A stretch of DNA of 64,000 nt from a virus: positions 147,785 through 211,784 of the IMG/VR virus record IMGVR_UViG_3300044633_003049. One strand, written 5' to 3'. The notes below the pieces were generated by a model. It had not been told where the DNA came from. It saw only the letters and a program-made list of their open reading frames with translations, and did not search any database. The translations under genes were made by a program, and so were the position numbers. Positions 27,608-36,134 of this stretch are shown here, one piece after another (within the stretch, counting starts at the first letter, position 1; each line of letters opens with the position of its first letter).

Positions 27608-30600
27608 TATTTATAAAAATTTAAAGTGGTTCCAAGGTTATTTTTTGATGAGAATATTTTAAATATATCATCTGATTTTGTTAAATCTGAAACCTCACTA
27701 GATGGTGAAGTTTCATATTCTATTGGTGTTTCATTACTTCTAATAGGTGCAACATCAATTGTTAATGTTGTTTTATTATTTGTGTTAACAAATAAATCAA
27801 ATTTTTCATAAAAATTTTGTGTGGTATATTGTAACAATTCATCACCAATCCAACGATTAACAAGTGGGTCCACAATATCTGATTTATGTCCAATTAGGAA
27901 TACTTGTAATATTGATTTAATATCTTCATTTGAAATTGTTGCAGATTCAAGATATACTGTGTTAAAATCAATTGATGAGTTAAATAATGAAGTAGTTTTT
28001 AAATCAAAACTTCTTAAATAATCAATAACTACATTGTAGTTTGATGTGAATCCTGATTGATTAAATCCCGTTAAAGGTGTTTTTACCAATGTTGTTTCAA
28101 CAATTTTAGTGTCTCCTGAATATATTGCAATGTAGTTTAATTTATCTATTATTGATACAGTTTCATTTCTCGATGTTTCAACTTCTTTTATTGATTTTAA
28201 TGTTGAAAATTCATCAATAATGTCAGATACTATTTTATTAATAATAGGTTTAATTATATCTTCCGCCTCTTTTGATACATCCTCACCACCCATTTCAAAC
28301 CCTAACATATCCATAAGTTCTTTAGTTGGTAATGTTGTGATTGAATATGTTAATGTGTTTTTAAATGCGTTAGAATAAAAAGATAAATTATTATTTCCAC
28401 TATATTCTCCTAACATATTAATAACATCACCTTCTTCAATATTAATATTTAACTCATTAATTGTTCTATAATCTGGTGAGAAAAATAATCCAACTACTTT
28501 AGGACCATATTTTTCATAAATTGATTCATATGTAGATTTATATTTTTTAGTATAGTTATCCGCTAATTTATATAATTCATTTATTAAGGTTGTGTATACT
28601 AATTTAGTACCACTACCAACACCAATATATGTGCCTTGTACTATTTTATTCGGGTCCGTCGAAACTGATGGGGTTTTTGCTATGTCAATATTATTTAATG
28701 TTTGTAAAAATTCTTTTGTGAACTTTTCTCTATTCTCATATCCAATTCTACCATCAGTTGGTATTGACCTTTCATCATACATTTCTGTATTTGCAAAGAA
28801 ATTAGACGATAACGCATTTTGTAATTTTTCAACAGGTCTATCTAATCCTTGTCCTCCAATAAAATTAACTTGTAACTGAACGTTAGCAATCATTGGTTGT
28901 ACACCAATACCTTCAGGATTAAAATCCCAAACACCTTCTTCATATGTTATATTAATGTCTTTAATAATAATTTTTGAATGGTAGAAATCACCAATTCTCA
29001 ATACACAAATTGGTGGTGGTCCAAAGGTTGTGTTTCTTGCACCAATATCATTATTATCTGAAAGTCCTTTAATTGGTATGGTATCACCAGGTCTTAAACA
29101 TTGTAATAAAAATGTTAATCTACTATTCAAACCTTCTGGTGTTGTTGAGTGAAAAGATGGGTGAAAATATTTTAATTTTTCTGTTAAAGATTTAAATGCT
29201 ACCGGTGAGTCCTCCTCTAATTTTTTAAAATAAAAACACTCCGATAATGTTTTCATTATAATTCTTTTCATAACATCTATCGATGGTTTCTTTTTTGTAA
29301 TGTCTACCGTATCCCTTGAAACTACTAATTTTAGAGGTGGAATGTTAATCTTTTGTACTGTTTTTTCACCCGCACTTTTTGTATATTTAATTTTTACTTT
29401 ACCCTCTCTACAATAAAATGCCGTTGGTGAATATACCTTTAATAATGTATTTGTAAATGGTTTAGAACAATCAACATTTGTTTCTCCTCCAGCATTATCT
29501 AACACATAACTTTCACCAAATGTACTAACATTAAATTTTATTTGTCCATCCACATCATAACCAAAATCTTTAAAACTTTTTGTAATTGGTAAAGTGTTAA
29601 ATCGTAAACCATCCTTTACAAATGGGTCAAGTTTAAGTTGGTCGAACCAAACTAAACTTGGTGGGTTATTATTTTTAGTTATATAACCAATAATGTATTT
29701 TAGTAATGAATGTATTCTTCTTATACCTAAATAGAAATTTTTATTTTCATCTCCCGCTTCAGATGTTGTAGTTAAAATTTGAATTTCAGCATCTCCAACA
29801 ATAGTTTTACCTGATAAAACCGTTTTTAAATCATCTAATTGTTTATTTAATTCGGTAAAATTTACACCTAACTCGGTGAATCCACTTGTTATTTTACCAG
29901 TTATTTCGGTGATAACACTTGGAGTTGATGTTGATCCGGTACTTCCTATTAGTAAAAGTTTATCTGATGAATTTAACGAACTATTCATTGCTGTCGTTAA
30001 ATTAGTGACACATGTACCTGACGTTCCACTATAAGATGTGATTTGTGAACCGTAATCTCCATCTGAAATTGTTAATGAATTTCCTTGTTTACTTGGTATG
30101 TCATTTTCAAAATAAAATGAATTTTTTATATTATACTCTATATTTGTAAATTTATTATTATCAGTATCTCCATTGTCGGCTGGTAATGGTTCACTGGTAA
30201 ATTTAATATTAGTTATTGCCTGTTTTTCAATTCCAGCATTAAGATATTGTTGGATTAAATCTCTATCGTTTTGGTCTAAAGTGGTGTATGTTTGTATTAA
30301 AGAATAGAAGTCAACATCTTGTGCACCAGCGAAAAACGCATTTATATAGTTATCTGATTCTTCATCTGACATTCCTTTGAAATGTTCTCTAACCAATAAA
30401 TTCATAATACTTGGGTGGTCAACAACTACTTTAAATGAAACTTGTCCGGTTCTTTCGGTATTTTGATATGTGTAAATCGGTTCGGGTCTTCCAATAAAAG
30501 AATTCTTTTCCCAACTTGCACTATTTTGTTCTGACATTTTTAAATCATATGGTGGAAACCACATGACTCTTCCTCCGTTATTACCTCTTTCACATGCTGG

Positions 30601-32367
30601 TAAATCGCTAACTTGAAATCCTTTTAAATTAGATGTTTTCCATGCTAAATTCTCAATTGATAACATATATTTTTTAGCGTAGAAATCACCATTACCTATA
30701 TTTTTTTCAACAATATTTGTTGACGTATCAAATGATTTTTTACCATTAGACATCGGTGCCATATTCAAATTCCATGTGTCGTCTAATACACTTGAATTGA
30801 ATCGTCTTATATTACCTCTTCTATATTTTCTTCCTGTTTGTTTGTATTTTTTTGTGTTAATATCTTTTTGATTTGTCGCCAATGGCATCGTATCAAAATT
30901 TGTCATATATGGTCTATCTTTCGTCCAAACTCTAGCATATTCAACTCCACTTTCTTCTCCTGTAAATTTGTCCGTATACTTAACTGCAGAACCTCTCGAT
31001 ATTCTTGTGTCTCCATCTTGGAAAACTCTACTTGTTTGGTCAATAACATTTGCAACATGTGAACGTGCTGCACCTCCATCTGAAGGCATTGAATCTAATA
31101 ATTCTTGTGTAATTCCTAAAATTGAATCGGACCTAAATTTATAATTAATTGATGTACTACCAGTAAATAATGAAGCTTGATAGCTATCGTTATTAGCACC
31201 TAATTTATTTTTGGAGTTTTTACTAATCCAAGATAACTTACCGCCGATTGACCCTCCCTCTGTAATATTTTTATTTGTGTGAAATAATTCAGCTGACACT
31301 TTATCAAACATTAACGTTAAAAAATAGTTACTCTTTACGGGTCTATCATTAAAATCGTTCATCTCATATTTTACATCCTCACCTCTATCATCTCCAATAT
31401 ATGCTTTTCCTGTAGGTGCCTCAACACCTAAAATATTTTTTACCCCTTGTGCAACTTTATCGACAAAATTAAAAATTTTAGATGTGTTTTGTGACCTTGC
31501 TGTTGTGGTATAATTTGGTGCATATGTGGAATATCGTAATAGGTCATATAACCTGTTTTTTTGACCACTTCCCATATGTTCAATCAAAAGGTCAGATGGT
31601 TTCCTTGACAACAATGGTCGTCTTTGTATTCCGATTAATGAACCTAATACGCCTGTTACGTCTTGATATAATGCACCTAATTGTGATGACGCTTGTGGTC
31701 TATAATTAATTGGGTTTCTTGGATTGCTTAAATAATCACCCGGTATTTGACTAAAGGGTAATTGTACTCCCGACACCGTTCTTAAAAAATCAACCGCTTG
31801 ACCTGGTATACTTAATGTATTATCAACCGTGATTGTGTAATTTGATTCAATTAATGGTTCTCTACCTGTTATTATGTTAACCGCGGTGGCTGTGTTACCA
31901 TTAAGAGCATCCAATATTCTCACACGACCATATGTATTTTTTTCTACATTTTGAGCTATTCTACTATAAACGGGTCCTTGTGGGTCATTTTTAATTAAAC
32001 TAGTTGAAAACTTAACTAATTCAGATTCAGTTTCATAATTTGAATTACTAATGATACCGAATAAACTTAAATCTGTTTGAACAAAACTTGGGTATAACTT
32101 TAAATTAACTGAACGAGGTAATGTGTTAATAACTTCACCAATAAAATATTCGTCAGGTTTATATATGTTTGAGTTTTTTGGTATTCTTAAATCACTACCT
32201 CTGTTGGTATCTACCTGACCTTGTAATAAATTAGGAATGTCACTTAGATTTTGTTCAATATATGAACTGTTTGTAAACGTTTGGGGTCCATTAGGTTGTT
32301 GTAAGGTCTTACCTAATATATGGTTTCTAAACTGTTTTGTTGTGTTAAAATCTAAATAACTCGGCAT
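27607..32367 (-). CDS. Giant tail/baseplate protein with possible tube-initiator domain, 1586 aa
   Basis: A 1586-residue protein just downstream of the tape measure. Around 1090-1170 are LQCLRPGDTIPIKG, FGPPPICVLRIGDFYHSKII and GIGVQPMIANVQLQVNFIGG. I read this as a tube-like beta domain of the gp48/gp54 type that starts tail-tube growth on the baseplate. The N-terminal third (PRSVNLKLYPSFVQTDLSLF) may be another such domain. The middle is unrecognised. No separate gp48 or gp54 gene is seen, which would fit a fusion. The domain call is tentative; the structural role is likely. Confidence 0.65.
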   Translation of the reverse strand: MPSYLDFNTTKQFRNHILGKTLQQPNGPQTFTNSSYIEQNLSDIPNLLQGQVDTNRGSDLRIPKNSNIYKPDEYFIGEVINTLPRSVNLKLYPSFVQTDLSLFGIISNSNYETESELVKFSTSLIKNDPQGPVYSRIAQNVEKNTYGRVRILDALNGNTATAVNIITGREPLIESNYTITVDNTLSIPGQAVDFLRTVSGVQLPFSQIPGDYLSNPRNPINYRPQASSQLGALYQDVTGVLGSLIGIQRRPLLSRKPSDLLIEHMGSGQKNRLYDLLRYSTYAPNYTTTARSQNTSKIFNFVDKVAQGVKNILGVEAPTGKAYIGDDRGEDVKYEMNDFNDRPVKSNYFLTLMFDKVSAELFHTNKNITEGGSIGGKLSWISKNSKNKLGANNDSYQASLFTGSTSINYKFRSDSILGITQELLDSMPSDGGAARSHVANVIDQTSRVFQDGDTRISRGSAVKYTDKFTGEESGVEYARVWTKDRPYMTNFDTMPLATNQKDINTKKYKQTGRKYRRGNIRRFNSSVLDDTWNLNMAPMSNGKKSFDTSTNIVEKNIGNGDFYAKKYMLSIENLAWKTSNLKGFQVSDLPACERGNNGGRVMWFPPYDLKMSEQNSASWEKNSFIGRPEPIYTYQNTERTGQVSFKVVVDHPSIMNLLVREHFKGMSDEESDNYINAFFAGAQDVDFYSLIQTYTTLDQNDRDLIQQYLNAGIEKQAITNIKFTSEPLPADNGDTDNNKFTNIEYNIKNSFYFENDIPSKQGNSLTISDGDYGSQITSYSGTSGTCVTNLTTAMNSSLNSSDKLLLIGSTGSTSTPSVITEITGKITSGFTELGVNFTELNKQLDDLKTVLSGKTIVGDAEIQILTTTSEAGDENKNFYLGIRRIHSLLKYIIGYITKNNNPPSLVWFDQLKLDPFVKDGLRFNTLPITKSFKDFGYDVDGQIKFNVSTFGESYVLDNAGGETNVDCSKPFTNTLLKVYSPTAFYCREGKVKIKYTKSAGEKTVQKINIPPLKLVVSRDTVDITKKKPSIDVMKRIIMKTLSECFYFKKLEEDSPVAFKSLTEKLKYFHPSFHSTTPEGLNSRLTFLLQCLRPGDTIPIKGLSDNNDIGARNTTFGPPPICVLRIGDFYHSKIIIKDINITYEEGVWDFNPEGIGVQPMIANVQLQVNFIGGQGLDRPVEKLQNALSSNFFANTEMYDERSIPTDGRIGYENREKFTKEFLQTLNNIDIAKTPSVSTDPNKIVQGTYIGVGSGTKLVYTTLINELYKLADNYTKKYKSTYESIYEKYGPKVVGLFFSPDYRTINELNINIEEGDVINMLGEYSGNNNLSFYSNAFKNTLTYSITTLPTKELMDMLGFEMGGEDVSKEAEDIIKPIINKIVSDIIDEFSTLKSIKEVETSRNETVSIIDKLNYIAIYSGDTKIVETTLVKTPLTGFNQSGFTSNYNVVIDYLRSFDLKTTSLFNSSIDFNTVYLESATISNEDIKSILQVFLIGHKSDIVDPLVNRWIGDELLQYTTQNFYEKFDLFVNTNNKTTLTIDVAPIRSNETPIEYETSPSSEVSDLTKSDDIFKIFSSKNNLGTTLNFYK

Positions 32368-32378
32368 TTTTTATTTTA

Positions 32379-32387
32379 TTATAAATA
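32379..32387 (-). promoter_or_regulatory. Late-promoter-like box before 1586-aa gene
   Basis: TATTTATAA on the coding strand, 11 bases before the ATG. Confidence 0.5.
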
Positions 32388-32396
32388 GGTTTAATA

Positions 32397-34325
32397 CTAT
32401 TTTTTATTGTTAGCGGCTAATTTTGGTGTGGTATAATCACTTTTATGTCCCCATTCAGTTATTGCTGTTGGGTTTTTCATAACTTCTTTATTAATACCGT
32501 CCATAATTGATGAAGTAATTAAATTATGATTTACTGTTAATGTTGAATTTTGCGGTGTGTTATTATCGCTAACTCCATTTTTCACTTTTTCAAATTCTTT
32601 ATTAAGTGATTCTGTTATTTTTTTAACCGTTGCATTTTGTGCTCCATATATTTCAGTTAAAACATTTAATTTTGTTATTTGTTCCTGAACTTGTGGTAAG
32701 TTTTTAAAATCTTCGACGGCCGCCGCTATTCTTTCTTTATTATTATCATTAAATGGTCCCCTTTTTTCTTTTAAAAAAGTATCAGTATAATTTGATACAT
32801 TTCTCATCGCATCAGCACCAAGTTCATTTAAATTTAAACCTTTTTTTCCTGCCCCCATACTTACAGCCTCTATTTTTTGTAATGCCCACATTGATGCCAA
32901 ATCTCTTTCTATGTTTTTAACTGATGTGACTTGGTCTCTAGCTATGTCTGCTGGACTCATGGCTTCAAATGCTTTTCTATTATCTTGTAATACTTCAATT
33001 TGTTTTTGTGTCAAATCAGATAGCGCTATTTTACTTTTACCTTCAAAATCTTGTGATAATGTTTTAGGTATTTCAATTACCATTTTACCATTATCCATTT
33101 TAGATAAATTGGTAATAAATTCTTTATCTTCTTCTTTGATACTAAAACCTTTAGCCATTAAATCATTTGATGCTGCTAATCTTTCTTGTGACGCAACGGC
33201 ACCTCTAGTTAAACTTTCATATGAAATACCTAATTCATCCGCCATCGCCTTCGCTCTTCTAATATTAATACCTGTAATTTCAAATCTACCTTGTTTGTCA
33301 TTATATGTTGCCAATGAACCTGAAGCCTTTATAATTGCATCTTGTAATCCCTCAACATTGTTAGTGGCCATGTACATCAACTTAAGAGGGTCATTAAAAT
33401 CGCCAATTGCACCACCTAAAACTTGTAAATTAGCGGTTAATGCTATTGCCTTTTCAGGGTCCATTACTTTATCTGCAATGATGAAGGCATCACCAATATC
33501 CATTCTAAATTCTTTTGCCCTTCTTGACATAGTTGCTAAACCTTCAATACCCTCTTTAAATCCGTATTTATTTAACTTCTCAATATTTTCTCTAATATCC
33601 GTAATTGTTTTTTTAGCTACAAGTCCTAACGATAATGAATTCTTACCAGCCTGATTAATTGAATCAATAGCATTACCAGCACCAATTCCAACCTTTTCAA
33701 ATTCGGTAAACGACTTACCCATATCACCTAAACTACCCACAAATGCCCTTGCCGAATCAAAACTTTTTGTTAATGTTTCTGAAGAAATTAAATTAAATCT
33801 ACCTGATGACTCCATCATGTTGGTTACCAATTCAGTTACTTGTGCAATACCATATCCCATTCTAATCGCGGCGGGATACGAATCTATCATTTCTTTTCTT
33901 AAACCTTGAGATAATTCACCACTAATACCAATTTTTTCGTTTACTTCAGTTCTAACTTGATTTTCTAATTGTAGTTGTTGAAATATTTCATTACCAGCAA
34001 CTTTTAAATCTTTAAATAAATTTGCACCGTTCTTACTTAATGCACTTAATATGTCACCTGGAGTGGTAACCTCATCACCATATGTGTTAGATTGTGTAAC
34101 ATTAAACGCTGCAGTAAAACTAGTTGCTTTTTGTGCGTACGCAGTTTGAGATGAACCACTTGAAGTATTTTTACTATTTCCTGTAGATGTTGCGGAAACT
34201 CCTGCTAACGCAGTTAATACTTGTGGTTGAGATGCCCCTTCTTTATCTAAATATTTTGATAACCCTTTAGGGTCATTTTTATATTTATTTACCGCATCCT
34301 TTACTTGTTGATCTGTTAGTGCCAT
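32397..34325 (-). CDS. 29: Tail tape measure protein (gp29-like)
   Basis: A 642-residue, predominantly helical Ala/Lys/Asp/Glu-rich protein (T4 gp29: 590). A Ser/Thr-rich linker lies at ~45-62, and helical arrays follow such as LTKSFDSARAFVGSLGDMGK and FEKVGIGAGNAIDSINQAGK. It sits immediately after the gp26-like assembly factor and its out-of-frame partner, the usual place for a tape measure. It sets the tail length and is probably ejected during infection. The identity comes from composition, length and position, since tape measures diverge fast. Confidence 0.75.
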   Translation of the reverse strand: MALTDQQVKDAVNKYKNDPKGLSKYLDKEGASQPQVLTALAGVSATSTGNSKNTSSGSSQTAYAQKATSFTAAFNVTQSNTYGDEVTTPGDILSALSKNGANLFKDLKVAGNEIFQQLQLENQVRTEVNEKIGISGELSQGLRKEMIDSYPAAIRMGYGIAQVTELVTNMMESSGRFNLISSETLTKSFDSARAFVGSLGDMGKSFTEFEKVGIGAGNAIDSINQAGKNSLSLGLVAKKTITDIRENIEKLNKYGFKEGIEGLATMSRRAKEFRMDIGDAFIIADKVMDPEKAIALTANLQVLGGAIGDFNDPLKLMYMATNNVEGLQDAIIKASGSLATYNDKQGRFEITGINIRRAKAMADELGISYESLTRGAVASQERLAASNDLMAKGFSIKEEDKEFITNLSKMDNGKMVIEIPKTLSQDFEGKSKIALSDLTQKQIEVLQDNRKAFEAMSPADIARDQVTSVKNIERDLASMWALQKIEAVSMGAGKKGLNLNELGADAMRNVSNYTDTFLKEKRGPFNDNNKERIAAAVEDFKNLPQVQEQITKLNVLTEIYGAQNATVKKITESLNKEFEKVKNGVSDNNTPQNSTLTVNHNLITSSIMDGINKEVMKNPTAITEWGHKSDYTTPKLAANNKK

Positions 34326-34329
34326 ATAC

Positions 34330-34338
34330 TAATAAATA
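34330..34338 (-). promoter_or_regulatory. Late-promoter-like box before tape measure
   Basis: TATTTATTA on the coding strand, 4 bases before the tape measure ATG and just after the stop of the small out-of-frame ORF. Confidence 0.5.
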
Positions 34339-34340
34339 GA

Positions 34341-34508
34341 TTAATTAGGATTTTCTAACTCTAATAAGAAGTTAATATAATATCTTCTAACATATATGGG
34401 CATAGATAGGATATCGCCATATGTAAACCCCTTTTTAATGAGGTATAAAATCTCGTCTAATTGATTTTTTTTATATTCCGTAGAAAGGTCGAAAAAACTC
34501 AACCCCAA
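34341..34508 (-). CDS. Small tail-assembly ORF in +1 frame after gp26 (frameshift extension or coupled gene)
   Basis: This ORF has no ATG and overlaps the end of the gp26-like gene in the +1 frame. From the TTG at 34508 it is 55 codons; the frame is open from 34526, with other TTGs at 34520, 34514 and 34502. The product reads FDLSTEYKKNQLDEILYLIK, then KGFTYGDILSMPIYVRRYYI. From memory this is the pattern (..I..L...GFTY.D+..MP.Y.R+.. N.L) of a short protein encoded between gp26 and downstream tail genes in many T4-like phages. It is made either by +1 frameshifting (candidate TTT TTT CGA at 34489-34497) or by restart at a TTG. The coding nature is well supported; the mechanism is open. Confidence 0.65.
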   Translation of the reverse strand: MGLSFFDLSTEYKKNQLDEILYLIKKGFTYGDILSMPIYVRRYYINFLLELENPN

Positions 34509-35220
34509 ATCCAATGTCAATTTGGACTATATCTCCTGATGGGGTGGTTACTGTTTGGGTTAAATCTAACCCTGGTTTATTATCTTTGATAAATTTTCTA
34601 AATTCTTGTGAATCTTTAATCGGCATATTCTCAACAAAGTTCCTAATGTTCATTTGGTCTTTGTTACCTGCAACCGTTTTAATCATAAATTCAAGTTGTT
34701 TTGTAACAATTGGAGCCACCCCATTACCATTCCAACTTTCCTTTATATCTTCAATTTCCTTTTCTTGTTTTTGAGTTAAAAACTTGAAGGTGATATCTAT
34801 TTTACTCTTTTCCATGTAATATTGATATTCACCATTACTATCTTCTTTCAAGTTAAAATCCTTCATCTTTAATTCAGATAAATCAATTTCAACCGTAAAT
34901 TGTTCTTGTGTCTTTGAGTCAGTTGTGGTTAAGTTATATATTGAACCAAAACCTGTATTTCTTAAAAATATAAGAATGGCTTGTCTATCTTCATCCACAA
35001 TATCATCTACTTGTAAATCTTTATCCAAAACCTTTCTTCTTAAAAGTTCATTGATAACACCGTTATTCGCAATTAAGTTTGGAGCAGAAAGAATATTTTC
35101 ATCTGCAGCAGTTAAATAAGCAACTCTTACTGATTTCTTTTTACTTGGGTAATGTATACCTCTACTTGGTAGTTCTACTACGTCGTATGCAATTGTTGGG
35201 TCTATTTTATATTCGTCCAT
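34471..35220 (-). CDS. 26: Baseplate hub assembly / tape-measure chaperone gp26-like
   Basis: A 249-residue protein with the N-terminal family signature VVELPSRGIHYPSKK, then VRVAYLTAADENIL, characteristic of T4-type baseplate protein gp26 (208 aa in T4). It acts in hub assembly and, by analogy with lambda G, in handling the tape measure. It ends at TAA 34471-34473, beyond which the +1 frame stays open for another 43 codons. No late box was seen directly before its start, and the tube terminator lies just upstream. Confidence 0.82.
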   Translation of the reverse strand: MDEYKIDPTIAYDVVELPSRGIHYPSKKKSVRVAYLTAADENILSAPNLIANNGVINELLRRKVLDKDLQVDDIVDEDRQAILIFLRNTGFGSIYNLTTTDSKTQEQFTVEIDLSELKMKDFNLKEDSNGEYQYYMEKSKIDITFKFLTQKQEKEIEDIKESWNGNGVAPIVTKQLEFMIKTVAGNKDQMNIRNFVENMPIKDSQEFRKFIKDNKPGLDLTQTVTTPSGDIVQIDIGFGVEFFRPFYGI

Positions 35221-35265
35221 AATATAAGTTTATACTATAACTATGATAAAGTAAAGTTTTTAAAT

Positions 35266-35300
35266 AAAAAAACCGATACCCATTTCTGGTATATCGGTTT
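35266..35300 (-). terminator. Intrinsic terminator after tube gene
   Basis: In the minus direction AAACCGATA (35292-35300) pairs with TATCGGTTT (35270-35278), with extra CC/GG pairing inside. A T-run over 35266-35272 follows. It ends the gp19 transcript. Confidence 0.88.
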
Positions 35301-35321
35301 CTCATATGAAAAATTATTATA

Positions 35322-35810
35322 TTAATAAACTTGGATACAACGGTCCATTCTTAATGAAGCGTCAATTGTTGCCAAATCATCTCTTGAGTAATCTAAATCA
35401 CCGAAGTTCAAACTTGTTAAGAAACAACCTTGTAAAATCCATTTTTCAACCACAACTCCCGTTGGGTCTAACATCTCCAATTCAATGTCTTTCTTATAAC
35501 CCGCAGCATATCCCATACGACCTGTAACTGACTCCGCATGTAAACGGAACCATTCCATAAGTGCTTGAGAAGCAGAAGGACCAATTGGGTCTTTAAATTG
35601 AACTTTAATCTCTTCCCACTCAAATTGACCAGCAACATAAGTTTTTGTGTTCAAGAAAGGAATCTCAACTGATTTAATTTTAGCAGATGGTCTCGCTGTG
35701 GAGAATACATACCACTCATTTATTCCTAAAGATGATGGAAATCTTAGGATAAATCTATTTTTTCTTTTCGGTTCGTAAGGAACCGGCATTTTCATTAATA
35801 AATCTGCCAT
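35322..35810 (-). CDS. 19: Tail tube protein gp19
   Basis: A 162-residue homologue of T4 gp19 (163 aa), the hexameric ring that stacks into the inner tube. It begins MADLLMKMPVPYEPKRKNRF. The body holds the family pattern IKSVEIPFLNTKTYVAGQFE, WEEIKVQFKDPIGPSAS and LQGCFLTSLNFGDLDYSRD. It forms a single-gene transcript: a 324-base leader with late boxes upstream and a strong terminator downstream, consistent with very high late expression. Confidence 0.93.
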   Translation of the reverse strand: MADLLMKMPVPYEPKRKNRFILRFPSSLGINEWYVFSTARPSAKIKSVEIPFLNTKTYVAGQFEWEEIKVQFKDPIGPSASQALMEWFRLHAESVTGRMGYAAGYKKDIELEMLDPTGVVVEKWILQGCFLTSLNFGDLDYSRDDLATIDASLRMDRCIQVY

Positions 35811-35846
35811 ATTGTATTTGTTAAAGTTTTTAAGTTATTTACTTTC

Positions 35847-35855
35847 TTATAAATA
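35847..35855 (-). promoter_or_regulatory. Late-promoter-like box before tube gene
   Basis: TATTTATAA on the coding strand, 36 bases before the gp19 ATG, the spacing expected for a promoter with a normal leader. Confidence 0.6.
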
Positions 35856-35945
35856 TATCTATATTGGAAAATAATTTTATTTTAAGTTTTTTATTGGAAA
35901 TACTTGTTTATGTCAATTATTTTTCGTAGTTTTTTACAGGCTCCA

Positions 35946-36022
35946 GTATCTAGTTCCAGTTTACTACTCTCCTTTAATAATTTAATATTTCAATAATAAA
36001 TACTAGTATATCTAGTTCCAGT
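35946..36022. repeat. Direct repeat pair TATCTAGTTCCAGT
   Basis: Identical 14-base copies at 35947-35960 and 36009-36022 in the tube leader, 62 bases apart. A third partial CTCCAGTATC lies at 35941-35950. On the coding strand each reads ACTGGAACTAGATA. Confidence 0.85.
35994..36002 (-). promoter_or_regulatory. Second late-promoter-like box in tube leader
   Basis: TATTTATTA on the coding strand, between the two 14-base repeats. It would give a 5' leader of about 180 bases for gp19. Confidence 0.4.
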
Positions 36023-36080
36023 ATTCTGGGTATAATATAATAGTATAATTGTTATATAATATGGTTCTACGTGGAGCATT

Positions 36081-36108
36081 AAAAAAGGGTACCATTTCTG
36101 ATACCCTT
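36081..36108 (-). terminator. Intrinsic terminator after sheath gene
   Basis: In the minus direction AAGGGTA (36102-36108) pairs with TACCCTT (36085-36091), with a 10-base loop and a T-run over 36081-36086. It separates the sheath and tube transcripts. Confidence 0.83.
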
Positions 36109-36134
36109 CTTATTTTTATATATCTCCTTTTAGA

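Larger units (their letters stand above)
35811..36134. other. Intergenic region between sheath and tube, 324 bases
   Basis: The only non-coding stretch above 300 bases. In minus order it holds the sheath terminator (36081-36108), an AT-rich segment, two copies of a 14-base repeat (35947-35960 and 36009-36022), a late-type box between them (35994-36002), a TTGACA-like element near 35910, and a second late box (35847-35855). No convincing ORF was found. Confidence 0.7.

Noticed and set aside
32911-33654. 247-codon plus-strand ORF opposite the tape measure
   Set aside because: Ser/Leu-rich antisense product of an Ala/Lys-rich helical gene, a common artefact.
35946-36022. Possible tRNA in the tube leader because of GTTCCAG-like segments
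   Set aside because: No acceptor stem, anticodon arm or TTCGA loop can be assembled; it is only a direct repeat.
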